A stretch of 64,000 bases of DNA from Treponema sp. (GTDB taxonomy: Bacteria; Spirochaetota; Spirochaetia; Treponematales; Treponemataceae). This document shows, in pieces, positions 18,704 to 27,234 of this stretch. How positions within the stretch are numbered: position 1 is the stretch's first letter; each line of letters starts with the position of its first letter. The notes beneath the pieces are model-generated. The model made no database searches. It saw only the letters and a list, made by a program, of their open reading frames with translations, and was not told the DNA's origin. Where the stretch lies: assembly GCA_024402475.1 (NCBI GenBank), contig JAKSTQ010000009.1, positions 1-64,000 of the forward strand, written 5' to 3'. The position numbers and the translations under genes were made by a program.

Positions 18704-18921
18704 ATAGAATTTACTTTATCAGGCGCGTCCCAGTCCTGCAAACAGGCGTCTGCAGGATATTTTGTCCGAAGACACAGCGACGCGCCAGATTCCATTAATG
18801 TAAACTATTCTTTATCAAGCGCGTCCCAGCCCTACAACCAGGCGTCTGCAGGGCTTAACGCCCGAAGACGTAGCGACGCGCCAGAATCCATTAATGTAAA
18901 CTATTCTTTATCAAGCGCGTC
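18704..18921. repeat. 96-bp tandem repeat with internal palindromes (2.3 copies)
   Basis: Two diverged 96-bp copies (18704-18799 and 18800-18895) and a third partial copy (18896-18921) that overlaps the last codons and stop of the GH3 gene. Each full copy carries an outer inverted repeat (GGCGCGTC at 18722-18729 with GACGCGCC at 18779-18786; AGCGCGTC at 18818-18825 with GACGCGCC at 18875-18882) and nested stems. It is much more GC-rich than its surroundings. A plus-strand reading frame across it (18698-19018) simply follows the 32-codon period and is not a convincing gene. Confidence 0.85.
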
Positions 18922-21693
18922 GGTCCACTTCTTGTCTTTTCCGTCGCCAATCCATGTAAATTTAACTTCAGAAAAGTCGATTCCGCCCTGTGCAAAGAAC
19001 AGGTTAACGACAGTGTAACGACCTAAAGGCCAGATTGTTTCAAGGGACTGTCCTACATATTCGCCGTGAGTTGCGCCCCAGCAGAAAGTCTTGATAACAA
19101 CGCCGTTCCAGCTCATTGTTGCATTAACCTGAGCAAGTTCGTTGTCACCGGTTTTTCCCATGAATTCCATTCTGTAAAGTCCTGTGCCTTTGTTAATAAG
19201 ACCAAAACTCCATGAAGAACCGCGGACAGCTTTAACACCTGTCATATCAATGCTAAGGCCGTCAGCAATTTCGTAGTAAACGATGTCTTTAGCACTTTCG
19301 TCGTTTGCAGTAACCTGACGGTTGATGATCTTAACGCTTACGCCACAGCCGTCCATTTTTTTCTGTGAATTTGTTCCACGGACAAAATCAACGATATTGC
19401 AGGCAACACGATGGATTTCATCACGGGTAAGAGAACCGTCTTCAAGACTTTTAAGTGTATTGTCGCCATGAGCATTCTGGTCAGCAGCCGGAACAGTCAT
19501 GTAAAGGTCATTTTGTGCACGAACAGCCTGAGCAATGTTTGTACGTTTAGGTTCAGCATCGCCTTCGTTGTTCATCATTGCCCACCAGTCAGTAAATTCA
19601 ATACCGGTGTATCCCCAGTCCTTGCGGAGAATCAAAGTGTTAAGGTCGTAACTTCCTGCAGTCCACATTCCGTTAACGCAGCCGTAAGTAGTCATGATAA
19701 CTTTTGCATCATTCTTAACAGCCATTTCAAATCCCTTAAGGTAGATTTCGCGAAGAGCGCGTGCAGAAACAACATCATTTACAGTCCAGCGGCCTGTTTC
19801 CTGGTTGTTTCCTGCAAAATGTTTGAGGGAACCGTAAACGCCTGCGCTGTGAAGACCTTTAACGATTGCAGTTGCAAAAGTTCCTGTGATGAACGGATCT
19901 TCAGAAAAATATTCAAAGTTGCGTCCGTTAAGAGGATTACGGTGAATATTAATTCCAGGTCCAAGAATAACATCAATGCCGTTGTAAAGCATTTCAAGGC
20001 CAAGATATCCGTAAAGTTCTTCGATAAGATCAGGGTTAAATGTAGAAGCCTGCATAGTTCCGTTTGGAAGACTGAATGCCTGCGCTCCTGAGTCAAGGCG
20101 GATTCCAGAAGGTCCGTCTGTACAGCAGGCACATGCAAGACCAAGTTTATTTAAATTGTCACTGATACCGCCAAAAGCAGCAGCTGTTCCCGGAGTAACT
20201 TTAGGGCTTCCCATACCTTCGCCGCGAACGATACAGCTTAAGTCTTCATCAGTCATTGCTTTAACCATATCACGGGTTTTTGGATCGAGTTTTGCTGTAT
20301 TAAGATAATCTTTAATAGAAGAAAGATCGCGGTCTCGGTGTGCATTCTGATATGGAGCTTCTGCAGCAACTTTTGAATATTCAACACTGAATCCGCCGTC
20401 AACAGCTTTTGGTGTCATGCGTTCAAAAGATTCAACAGGGTAGAGTGCATGATTAACTTTCTGAGTAACTACTGTTTTTGCAAGTTCAACTGTTCCGCAC
20501 TGACAGATGTCGCGGCTTGAAGTTCCTGCATAGAAAGTGTAGGTTCCTTCTTCAAGAACAAAGCAGTCCTGATTTCCTGTAGCGCCTGTATCATCAAAGC
20601 TTGCAAGATTGAATAAAGGAATTTCAAATTCAACTGTTTCCTGTTCACCGGCTTTAAGTTCTTTTGTCTTTTTGAATGCAGCAAGAACGATTTCTGGTTT
20701 TCCAAGTTTTCCCTGAGGACATCCTGCATAAATCTGAATTACTTCTTTTCCTGCAAAGTCGCCTGTGTTCTTTACATTTACGCTGATTCTTGCAGCAGGA
20801 ACATCCTTAACCTGGCAGACTTCAAAACCTTCTGCAGTTCCGCTGACTTCAAAACTTGTATAAGAAAGACCATAACCAAATGGATAAATAACTTTGTCTT
20901 TTGCAAAAGTTTCAAAGTATCTGTATCCTACATAAATGTCTTCTGCGTAAACAGCTTTTTTAGGATCGCCGAAATTTTTTGCAGAAGGGTAGTCTTCAAT
21001 TAAAGCAATTGTATCAGTAAGTTTTCCGCTTGGGCTTTTCTTTCCTGTAATTACGTCAGCAATTCCAAGACCGCCGCACATTCCTCCCTGCCAGCAGTAC
21101 ATAACGGCAGGAATGTTGAATTCTTTTACAAAGCCCATATCAATGATAAGTCCTGTATTAAGAAGAACAAGAACTTTATCAAATTCACTGCGGACAGCTT
21201 TGATCATATCTTTTTCTGCATCAGTTAAAAACCATGAACCGGCTTCTGCTTTTGCATCTTTGTCTTCTCCGGCTGTACGGCCGATGATTACAATTGCAGC
21301 ATCACTTTTTGCACGGGCATCTTTTACGATTTTTTCAGTCAAAGGCATTTCTACCTGACTCCATGGTTCAGCGCCCCATCCGTGTCCAATTTCAAATGGA
21401 TTTTTTTCTTCCCAGTCAAGATAGATTTTTTCAAGATCTTCGTTTACAGTAATGTCCTTTGATTCTTTAAGACCGTCAACAATTCCCCAGGTCTTTGTAA
21501 CATTAACCATACCGCCTGAACCAGTACCGCTTTTATAATAGTGAGTCTGAATACGGCCAAAAACGCTTACACATGTTCCTTTTTTTAATGGAAGAACATC
21601 ATCATTTTCCAAAAGAATACAGCCTTCTGCGTTTACGCGTCTGGCAGCATCAATATATTTTTCCCAGTCAAGTGTTAATTCTTTATTTTCCAT
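18901..21693 (-). CDS. GH3 beta-glucosidase-type enzyme with swapped domain order
   Basis: This is probably a beta-glucosidase or related exo-glycosidase. The 930 residues place the alpha/beta-sandwich domain first ('NAEGCILLENDDVLPLKK', about residue 20) and then a fibronectin-III-like segment (about 260-400). The catalytic TIM barrel follows ('GPGINIHRNPLNGRNFEYFSEDP', 'KHFAGNNQE', and the nucleophile Asp of 'FTDWWAM' near residue 700). A C-terminal beta-rich domain of about 150 residues closes it. Most GH3 enzymes have the barrel first; the reversed order is known from rumen bacteria such as Butyrivibrio and Ruminococcus. There is no signal peptide, so it acts inside the cell. Its last 7 codons and stop belong to a repeated sequence. 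Confidence 0.9.
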   Translation of the reverse strand: MENKELTLDWEKYIDAARRVNAEGCILLENDDVLPLKKGTCVSVFGRIQTHYYKSGTGSGGMVNVTKTWGIVDGLKESKDITVNEDLEKIYLDWEEKNPFEIGHGWGAEPWSQVEMPLTEKIVKDARAKSDAAIVIIGRTAGEDKDAKAEAGSWFLTDAEKDMIKAVRSEFDKVLVLLNTGLIIDMGFVKEFNIPAVMYCWQGGMCGGLGIADVITGKKSPSGKLTDTIALIEDYPSAKNFGDPKKAVYAEDIYVGYRYFETFAKDKVIYPFGYGLSYTSFEVSGTAEGFEVCQVKDVPAARISVNVKNTGDFAGKEVIQIYAGCPQGKLGKPEIVLAAFKKTKELKAGEQETVEFEIPLFNLASFDDTGATGNQDCFVLEEGTYTFYAGTSSRDICQCGTVELAKTVVTQKVNHALYPVESFERMTPKAVDGGFSVEYSKVAAEAPYQNAHRDRDLSSIKDYLNTAKLDPKTRDMVKAMTDEDLSCIVRGEGMGSPKVTPGTAAAFGGISDNLNKLGLACACCTDGPSGIRLDSGAQAFSLPNGTMQASTFNPDLIEELYGYLGLEMLYNGIDVILGPGINIHRNPLNGRNFEYFSEDPFITGTFATAIVKGLHSAGVYGSLKHFAGNNQETGRWTVNDVVSARALREIYLKGFEMAVKNDAKVIMTTYGCVNGMWTAGSYDLNTLILRKDWGYTGIEFTDWWAMMNNEGDAEPKRTNIAQAVRAQNDLYMTVPAADQNAHGDNTLKSLEDGSLTRDEIHRVACNIVDFVRGTNSQKKMDGCGVSVKIINRQVTANDESAKDIVYYEIADGLSIDMTGVKAVRGSSWSFGLINKGTGLYRMEFMGKTGDNELAQVNATMSWNGVVIKTFCWGATHGEYVGQSLETIWPLGRYTVVNLFFAQGGIDFSEVKFTWIGDGKDKKWTDALDKE

Positions 21694-21699
21694 AAGTCA

Positions 21700-21705
21700 A
21701 ATATA
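21700..21705 (-). promoter_or_regulatory. -10 box of the GH3 gene, 6 bp from the ATG
   Basis: TATATT on the minus strand with only a weak -35 match 17 bp further up. No Shine-Dalgarno site precedes the ATG at 21693, so a leaderless transcript is likely. The rest of 21706-21870 is AT-rich with no gene that I can support. Confidence 0.45.
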
Positions 21706-21874
21706 TCAAATTTAAAATTATTTTAATAGTAGACTTTTTATTTTTATAGAACAAATTATGTTTATGGCACAAAACTCTGACGGTTCCACAGCTGCAGGTT
21801 TGAATGATTTTTTTGCAGAAAGAATTATATTGCAGGTGTGAATTTATTTTATAGTGATGTGTGAATGACTTCCA

Positions 21875-21907
21875 CAAAAAAAATCCGTGCCCTTTCGAAC
21901 ACGGATT
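21875..21907 (-). terminator. Intrinsic terminator of the small lipoprotein gene
   Basis: Read on the minus strand, an 8-bp stem (AATCCGTG at 21882-21889 with CACGGATT at 21900-21907) is followed by a run of T (A-run 21875-21883 on the plus strand). It lies about 90 bp beyond the lipoprotein stop codon, leaving an untranslated tail without visible genes. Confidence 0.8.
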
Positions 21908-21995
21908 AAGATTTTTACCTGATGGATTTTGTACTATTTTAACTTGAAAGTATTTTCAATTTCTGCCAGAGGGATAGTAGGCAGAAAGGAATTAC

Positions 21996-22619
21996 TTATT
22001 TGTAGAACTTAATTGATTTGATGTTGATTGAATCAGTATCGCCACAGTTCATTGCCCAGATTTTAATACCCTGGATTGAATTAAAGTTAGAAATCTTTGG
22101 AAGGTTTTCTGGAGCTTTAACTTCCCAGTTAATAGCTTTTGTTACTGTTTTATATGTAGTAGATGTAGCACCATCAACTGATGCTTTGTACAAGAATGTC
22201 CAGCTGTAATTTGTTGGGTTGTTGGTGGTAGGATCCTGTGTTACAAGAGCGATTCTATAACCATCATTATCTGTATCACCCCAAGTAGGATTTACATCAC
22301 ATTTAAATTCAATAGCAACTTTAGTAGCTTCTGAAAGGTTAGCAACTGATTTTGGTGACAATGCAAATTCATTCCAACCACCAATAAGTTTCAATGAATC
22401 ATTTGGTGTGAAAACACGATTGGTGTCAGTGTTTACATACCAGTTTTCAGGGAGTTCAGCACCAGAGAAATCAAGAGTATAGAGAAGTGTATCTCCTGAT
22501 GAACCACCAGCAGGTGTATTAGCAGGTGTGCTGCCTGCTGGGTTAGCACAACTTGTCATTGCCAATGCTGCAGCGAAAGCCATTGCAGCTACCATTACTT
22601 TTACCAAATTTTTTTTCAT
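21996..22619 (-). CDS. Small lipoprotein with a carbohydrate-binding-like beta domain
   Basis: The 207-residue product begins with a signal peptide and lipobox ('ALAMTSC', Cys near residue 24), then a short Pro/Ala/Gly/Ser linker and one compact domain (about 50-207). That domain is rich in beta strands and aromatics ('YTLDFSGAELPENWYVNTD', 'NYSWTFLYK', ending 'INIKSIKFYK'), the look of a jellyroll CBM; no family is certain. I chose the ATG at 22619 because a GGAGG Shine-Dalgarno site lies 8 bp upstream; the longer GTG-started frame would include that site in the coding region. Neighbouring GH3 and GH16 genes suggest a role in glycan capture at the cell surface. Confidence 0.7.
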   Translation of the reverse strand: MKKNLVKVMVAAMAFAAALAMTSCANPAGSTPANTPAGGSSGDTLLYTLDFSGAELPENWYVNTDTNRVFTPNDSLKLIGGWNEFALSPKSVANLSEATKVAIEFKCDVNPTWGDTDNDGYRIALVTQDPTTNNPTNYSWTFLYKASVDGATSTTYKTVTKAINWEVKAPENLPKISNFNSIQGIKIWAMNCGDTDSINIKSIKFYK

Positions 22620-22634
22620 TTTTATTTCCTCCAC

Positions 22635-22833
22635 GAGTTTTTAATTATTTTTTTTTACTCGATAAAATTATATTAATTTTGAATGCTAAAACCCGCTAAT
22701 ATTAAAATTCTATTTGTATAAAAAATTTATGATGTAATGAAAAATTTTTGATACGCGTATAAAATTCTTTTTTTTGATATTATTTATTTTTTGTTAATAT
22801 GAATTAACTTTTTTTATAACAAAATACGGTCAC
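22635..22833. other. AT-rich divergent intergenic region
   Basis: About 230 bp separate the minus-strand lipoprotein from the MATE gene. It is strongly AT-rich with several TATAAT-like stretches. It holds one short perfect palindrome ATACGCGTAT (22752-22761), which could be an operator half of something larger but is weak alone. I see no gene or RNA hairpin with a terminator here. Confidence 0.4.
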
Positions 22834-22862
22834 TTGTAACAGGAAAAATACCTTTATATAAT
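22834..22862 (+). promoter_or_regulatory. Sigma-70 promoter of the MATE gene
   Basis: TTGTAA (22834-22839), 17-bp spacer and TATAAT (22857-22862). The ATG at 22871 is 8 bp past the -10 box with no Shine-Dalgarno site, so the message is predicted to be leaderless. Confidence 0.65.
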
Positions 22863-22870
22863 ATGCTTAT

Positions 22871-24265
22871 ATGAAATCGTTTTTGATGCAGAAAAATTTT
22901 ATCGGCGACAGTTTTTTTTATAGACGTGTAGCACAGGTCGCTCTTCCTATTATCATACAGAATACACTTACTAATTTTGTTCAGCTGCTTGATGGAATTA
23001 TGGTTGGACGACTTGGTACTGATCCAATGAACGGAGTAAGTATTGTAGGCCAGCTTGTTTTTGTTTTATGTCTTTGCATGTGGGGCGCAGGTTGCGGAGC
23101 AGGAATTTTTACTGCACAGTATTTTGGTAAAGAAGATCATAAAGGTGTTGCGGATACTTTCCGTATTAAAGCATATCTTATCACTGCAATTACTGTTACA
23201 GGTTCTGTGCTGTTAAGTTTTTATGGTGATTTTTTTATTAAGCTTTTTATTCATGATTCAAACGGGGCGGGGGATCCTGCAGCAACATTAAAGTACGGAC
23301 ATGATTATCTTAATATTATGATCATAGGATTTATTCCTATGGCAATCGGAATGATTTATTCAAATACTTTGCGTGATATCGGAGAAACTTCTGTTCCCAT
23401 GAAGGCCGGTGTTGCAGCGATTTTTGTCAACCTTTTCTTAAACTGGGTTTTGATATTTGGAAATCTTGGTGCGCCGAAACTTGGTGTTATTGGAGCCGGA
23501 ATCGCAACTGTAATTGCTCGCTTTGTAGAAGTAACCATTGTTCTTGTCTGGACTCATACACATAAAAATAACTGCAAATTCATTCAATATGCATACAAAA
23601 CTTTTAAGGTCCCTGTGCAGCTTACAAACCAGATTATCCTTAAAGGTTTTCCACTTGCCGTAAACGAAACCCTGTGGTCTTTAGGACAGACTATGATGAA
23701 TCAAAGTTATTCTGTACTTGGACTTGGTGTCGTTGCCGCAATGAATATTACAAGCACAATCGGAAACTTTTTCAACGTTTTCTTTTTTGCCATCGGTGAA
23801 TCAATTGCAATCATCGTAGGTCAGCTTCTTGGTGCTGATAAAACTCAGGAAGCAAAGGCTACTGCAAAAAAGATGACTTTTCTGTCTGTTGCAGTCTGCA
23901 TTGTAATTGGAATGATAATGGTTTTCTGTAAAGATGTGTTTCCTTCGTTCTACAACACAGAAAACTCTGTCAAAGAACTTGCCGCCGCTTTTATTCTGAT
24001 CAATGCAATGCTTTTTCCTGCCCAGGCCTGTCTGCACTGCTGTTACTTTACAATCCGTTCCGGCGGCAAGACACTGATTACACTGCTTTTTGATTCTGTC
24101 TTTGTAATGGCAACTCAGGTAAGTACAGCATTTATTCTGACGCGATTTACATCGCTTTCGATTATCTGGATTTATTTTATTGTCCGTTCCTGGGAAATCC
24201 TTAAAGCCCTTATAGGCATCATACTTGTAAAAAAAGGAATCTGGGTTAAAAACGTCACAGTCTGA
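22871..24265 (+). CDS. MATE-family efflux transporter
   Basis: This inner-membrane antiporter of the multidrug and toxic compound extrusion family exports cationic drugs or metabolites using a Na+ or H+ gradient. The 464 residues form 12 hydrophobic segments in two pseudo-repeats, the usual MATE size. 'RVALPIIIQNTLTNFVQLLDGIMVGRLG' is spread over helix 1-2, and the second-half counterpart is 'LKGFPLAVNETLWSLGQTMMNQ'. It is monocistronic, between a divergent lipoprotein and a convergent GH16 gene. The substrate cannot be told from sequence. Confidence 0.92.
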   Translation: MKSFLMQKNFIGDSFFYRRVAQVALPIIIQNTLTNFVQLLDGIMVGRLGTDPMNGVSIVGQLVFVLCLCMWGAGCGAGIFTAQYFGKEDHKGVADTFRIKAYLITAITVTGSVLLSFYGDFFIKLFIHDSNGAGDPAATLKYGHDYLNIMIIGFIPMAIGMIYSNTLRDIGETSVPMKAGVAAIFVNLFLNWVLIFGNLGAPKLGVIGAGIATVIARFVEVTIVLVWTHTHKNNCKFIQYAYKTFKVPVQLTNQIILKGFPLAVNETLWSLGQTMMNQSYSVLGLGVVAAMNITSTIGNFFNVFFFAIGESIAIIVGQLLGADKTQEAKATAKKMTFLSVAVCIVIGMIMVFCKDVFPSFYNTENSVKELAAAFILINAMLFPAQACLHCCYFTIRSGGKTLITLLFDSVFVMATQVSTAFILTRFTSLSIIWIYFIVRSWEILKALIGIILVKKGIWVKNVTV

Positions 24266-24278
24266 GTTCTTAAAATAA

Positions 24279-24312
24279 AAAAAGCGGTGTGTCAGTTAAC
24301 ACACCGCTTTTT
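24279..24312. terminator. Bidirectional intrinsic terminator between MATE and GH16 genes
   Basis: A perfect 14-bp stem (AAAAAGCGGTGTGT at 24279-24292, its complement at 24299-24312) with a 6-base loop, flanked by A-run and T-run, can stop transcription from both sides. Confidence 0.9.
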
Positions 24313-24333
24313 GTTTACTCTATGTAAGTAAAA

Positions 24334-26229
24334 TTATTTTACTTCTACAAGTTTAACGTTATCAATGAATACATCATGTTCTTTCATAATTCTATCCCCG
24401 ATTGTTCCCATTGAGAATGTAAGAATTACGTTGTCGTCATCATCGTATTCCATTGTGAATTCCTGTTCAACAGTCTTCCATTTCTGGTTAATGTTGATGT
24501 CTGGTGCTCCATTGTATGGTGTCCAGTCTTCGTTTCCATGAGCAACCTTCCACAAAGCACCGTCACGCTGGAGAGCATATTTAATTTTACGAGGCATTGT
24601 ACAGTAAACATCAAAGCTCAATTTGTAGTCTTTGTCTTTCTTAAGTGAAACACCTTTCTGCATGAGCTGGATTTTCCATTCAATGTCTTTTGTATCTTTG
24701 ATTGTAACCTGAGCTGCATTGTCATTCTTTTTACCGTCAGCATCCTGTCCGATAGAATCTACTGCTACAGAAGTTGTTGCAGGATCGAATGCATAGAATT
24801 CCCACATCTTTGTTCCGTAATTGAATTCACTGTTGAAAAGAAGTTCACCGTCTTTTTTCATGTCCTTCTTTTCAACAACTTTTGCTTTTGCAAGTTTATT
24901 GAGTTTTACGTTTGCAATGTAGATTGTTTCTTTAGAACCCTGAGCGCCCATGTTAAAGTCAATGCGTGCTTCAGCATCAGATTTTTCGTTCATGATGAAC
25001 TTGTATGTGAATGACTGTTTTTCTGTTGTAAGTGGAACGCTTACATCACCAAAATAACGTACCCATCCATGATTTGGTGCACAGATTCCGACTTTCATTT
25101 TTCTGTCCCCGGAAGCCCATGCGTCAAATGAGAATTCGTATTCATAACCTTTTTCAACCGGAACGTCTGGCTGTACAAGCTGAACTGAGTGTTCCTGTCC
25201 GCCTGTTCTGTTTGAAATAATTTCGATTACATTATTTTTGATAGAAGCTTTTCCGTTTCCTGGTGCGTCTTCTTTGTAAACCCAGTCTTTGTAGTCAGAA
25301 AGATCTTCTGAGTTAAAATTACCGTTTGCAACATAGTTACCGTTCTTGTCTGGTTCACGGCCCTTGAATTTTTCTTCTGTCTTTTTGATGTTTTCGTTGT
25401 AAGATTCTTTCTGGTAAACGCGTACATAATCAACTACCATCTGAGCCTGTTCGTCAAATGGAGTAGAAGCGTCTGGATTTCCAGGCCAGTTTCCGCCAAC
25501 AGCAACGTTAAAGATCATGTAGAATTCCTGGTTGTATGGAGCTGGCCATGGTTCTTCTTCGTCATTGATTTTCTTTGTAAACCAGTCGTTAAAGTCGCCG
25601 ACTTTTTTTCCGTCTACATAAAAGCGGATGCGTCCTGGTTCCCATTCACACTGGAAAGTATGGAATTCATCTGCAAAATTACCTTTTGTGATTGTTTCCT
25701 TAACCTGAGCCATTGTGTGTGGTTCACCAAAGTGAAGGGTAGCATAAGAAGTTGTAAGTTTGTCACCAAGAACTTCCATGATGTCAATTTCGCCGCATTT
25801 TGGCCACTGACCGTAAAGACCTTCGTTAGTAGGCATCATCCAGAATGCAGGAAGGAATCCTTTTCCGTGTGGTACCTTAAGGCGTGCTTCAAACAGACCA
25901 TATTTAAAGTCATGTTTTCCCTGAGTGTTGATACGGCCAGAAGTATATACATCGCCGTTTTTTCTTGGCTGAATTACAAGGTTGCCGTCTTTGAGATAAA
26001 TGTTTTCATCAGACTTGATGTAAGCCTGAAGTTCGTTGTTTACCCAGCCTGGTTCATGAAGTTCATAATTCCAGTCTGCTTCGTTGAGTTTTTCGCCGTC
26101 AAAGTTGTCTTCAAATTTAAGCTGGTACTTTGACATGTCCAGGCCTTCATCTTTCTTATTCTTTCCACAGCCTGTAAGTGCAAGTGCTGCCAGAACTAAG
26201 CCTGCAGCAATGATTCTGTTGATTTTCAA
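24334..26229 (-). CDS. GH16 beta-glucanase lipoprotein with two CBM4/9-like domains
   Basis: This is probably an endo-beta-1,3(4)-glucanase (laminarinase/lichenase type) anchored on the cell surface. The 631 residues start with a signal peptide and lipobox ('LALTGC'). A GH16 domain (about 38-285) carries the catalytic motif 'GEIDIMEVLGD' (two Glu around one Asp). Two beta-sandwich CBM4/9-like modules follow, about 305-445 and 465-630, each opening with 'NGNFNSE'- or 'NSEFNYG'-type strands and ending 'IANVKL' or 'IDNVKL'. The start is TTG with a GGAGG Shine-Dalgarno site. It is divergent from an AraC regulator that may control it. Confidence 0.92.
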   Translation of the reverse strand: MKINRIIAAGLVLAALALTGCGKNKKDEGLDMSKYQLKFEDNFDGEKLNEADWNYELHEPGWVNNELQAYIKSDENIYLKDGNLVIQPRKNGDVYTSGRINTQGKHDFKYGLFEARLKVPHGKGFLPAFWMMPTNEGLYGQWPKCGEIDIMEVLGDKLTTSYATLHFGEPHTMAQVKETITKGNFADEFHTFQCEWEPGRIRFYVDGKKVGDFNDWFTKKINDEEEPWPAPYNQEFYMIFNVAVGGNWPGNPDASTPFDEQAQMVVDYVRVYQKESYNENIKKTEEKFKGREPDKNGNYVANGNFNSEDLSDYKDWVYKEDAPGNGKASIKNNVIEIISNRTGGQEHSVQLVQPDVPVEKGYEYEFSFDAWASGDRKMKVGICAPNHGWVRYFGDVSVPLTTEKQSFTYKFIMNEKSDAEARIDFNMGAQGSKETIYIANVKLNKLAKAKVVEKKDMKKDGELLFNSEFNYGTKMWEFYAFDPATTSVAVDSIGQDADGKKNDNAAQVTIKDTKDIEWKIQLMQKGVSLKKDKDYKLSFDVYCTMPRKIKYALQRDGALWKVAHGNEDWTPYNGAPDININQKWKTVEQEFTMEYDDDDNVILTFSMGTIGDRIMKEHDVFIDNVKLVEVK

Positions 26230-26336
26230 TTTTTCCTCCAGAAATTGTTATCATATATACATATCTAGGATATAAAATTATCTTGTGATTTTAAATTTTA
26301 CTATATGAATTTTGGGATTTTTATCAATTTTTTACT

Positions 26337-26364
26337 TTGAATTTCAAAATATGTGATATATAAT
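26337..26364 (+). promoter_or_regulatory. Sigma-70 promoter of the AraC-family gene
   Basis: TTGAAT (26337-26342), 16-bp spacer and TATAAT (26359-26364), with the ATG only 7 bp further on and no Shine-Dalgarno site. The 142-bp gap to the GH16 start must also hold the promoter of the divergent GH16 gene. Confidence 0.6.
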
Positions 26365-26371
26365 AGTAAAT

Positions 26372-27124
26372 ATGCAAAAGGATAAAGAACTTCACGACGC
26401 CCTTTATTACCAGACGGAAAACAATATTTATCATTCCCGCTATGAAGACGAAGTCAACTTCTATTCTGCCGTAAAAAAAGGTGATATTAAAACTGTCAAA
26501 AAACTCATGACACCTCTTGAGTCTAAGGAAGGATTGGGGCAGCTTTCCAAAAAGCCTGTGAACAATCTGCGTTATCATTTTATCGTAACTACTGCACTTG
26601 TAACCCGTTACTGCACAGAAGGCGGACTTCCTTTTGAAACTGCCTATACTTTAAGTGACCTTTACATTCAGGCTGTTGATAAATGTGCATCTGAAGAATC
26701 CATTACTGCCTTGCATCAGGAAATGATCGTAGATTTTACGACCAGAATGTCCAACCTGACCACAACTGCTACAAGTCCCCAGATTACTCTTGCAAAAAAA
26801 TTCATCAGGGAAAATATCTACAACCAGTTCTACGAAGATGAAATCGCCGACTTTGCGGGACTTACTCCATCTTACCTGTCAACTTTGTTCAAAAAAGAAA
26901 CCGGTCAGACAATCAAGAATTTCATCCTTAAGGAAAAAGTAGAAGAGGCCAAGAACCTTCTGCGTTTTTCTGACAAATCATATATAGACATAAGTGTCTG
27001 CCTCAATTTCAGTTCTCATTCTCATTTTATTGCAACTTTCAAGAAATATGCCGGAATGACTCCAAAAGATTACCGTACAAAGTACTACGGCAAGAAATTT
27101 GATGAAGAAAAAGAGGAAAAATAG
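26372..27124 (+). CDS. AraC-family transcriptional regulator
   Basis: The 250 residues end in a two-helix-turn-helix AraC domain (about 150-245). The first helix-turn-helix is around 'IADFAGLTPSYLSTLFKKETG', and the second around 'YIDISVCLNFSSHSHFIATFKKYAGMTP', the signature end of the family. The N-terminal 140 residues are helical, with no cupin sugar-binding motif or receiver domain, resembling the cut-down YesN-like regulators of polysaccharide loci. It is divergent from the GH16 glucanase, so regulation of that gene by beta-glucan breakdown products is the simplest inference. Confidence 0.88.
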   Translation: MQKDKELHDALYYQTENNIYHSRYEDEVNFYSAVKKGDIKTVKKLMTPLESKEGLGQLSKKPVNNLRYHFIVTTALVTRYCTEGGLPFETAYTLSDLYIQAVDKCASEESITALHQEMIVDFTTRMSNLTTTATSPQITLAKKFIRENIYNQFYEDEIADFAGLTPSYLSTLFKKETGQTIKNFILKEKVEEAKNLLRFSDKSYIDISVCLNFSSHSHFIATFKKYAGMTPKDYRTKYYGKKFDEEKEEK

Positions 27125-27129
27125 TGAAA

Positions 27130-27156
27130 ATTCTGTCAGATAAAATTTGACAGAAT
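27130..27156. promoter_or_regulatory. Inverted repeat over the -35 region of the ABC ATPase promoter
   Basis: ATTCTGTCA (27130-27138) and its exact complement TGACAGAAT (27148-27156) flank a 9-base spacer, and ATTCTGAC recurs at 27161-27168. It lies just after the araC stop but has no T-tract, and it overlaps the TTGACA box, so an operator is more likely than a terminator. Confidence 0.5.
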
Positions 27157-27175
27157 CCAAATTCTGACCTAAAAT
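27147..27175 (+). promoter_or_regulatory. Sigma-70 promoter of the sugar-ABC ATPase gene
   Basis: TTGACA (27147-27152), exact 17-bp spacer, TAAAAT (27170-27175). The leader is about 50 nt and ends in a strong GGGAGG site (27222-27227), in contrast with the leaderless genes nearby. Confidence 0.75.
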
Positions 27176-27184
27176 GGTATTTAT

Positions 27185-27210
27185 AATATAATTTCGGCGT
27201 GAATTATATT
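27185..27210. promoter_or_regulatory. 9-bp-arm palindrome in the leader of the ABC ATPase gene
   Basis: AATATAATT (27185-27193) and AATTATATT (27202-27210) are perfect complements around an 8-base centre, placed just after the predicted transcription start. It could be an operator at the start site or a leader hairpin ahead of the Shine-Dalgarno site. Confidence 0.45.
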
Positions 27211-27234
27211 CGCGTCAAAACGGGAGGCCTATAA

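Noticed and set aside
18704-18895. Integron attC site array
   Set aside because: The units are palindromic and tandem, but the terminal R boxes (RYYYAAC/GTTRRRY) are absent, there are no gene cassettes between copies, and no integrase is in the window.
18698-19018. Plus-strand reading frame of 106 codons across the repeat
   Set aside because: Its repeating 32-residue pattern is a by-product of the 96-bp DNA repeat; the end runs antisense into the GH3 gene, and there is no promoter or Shine-Dalgarno site.
22752-22761. ATACGCGTAT palindrome as a regulatory site
   Set aside because: Only 10 bp, single copy and without symmetric flanks; it may be chance, so I note it only in the intergenic entry.
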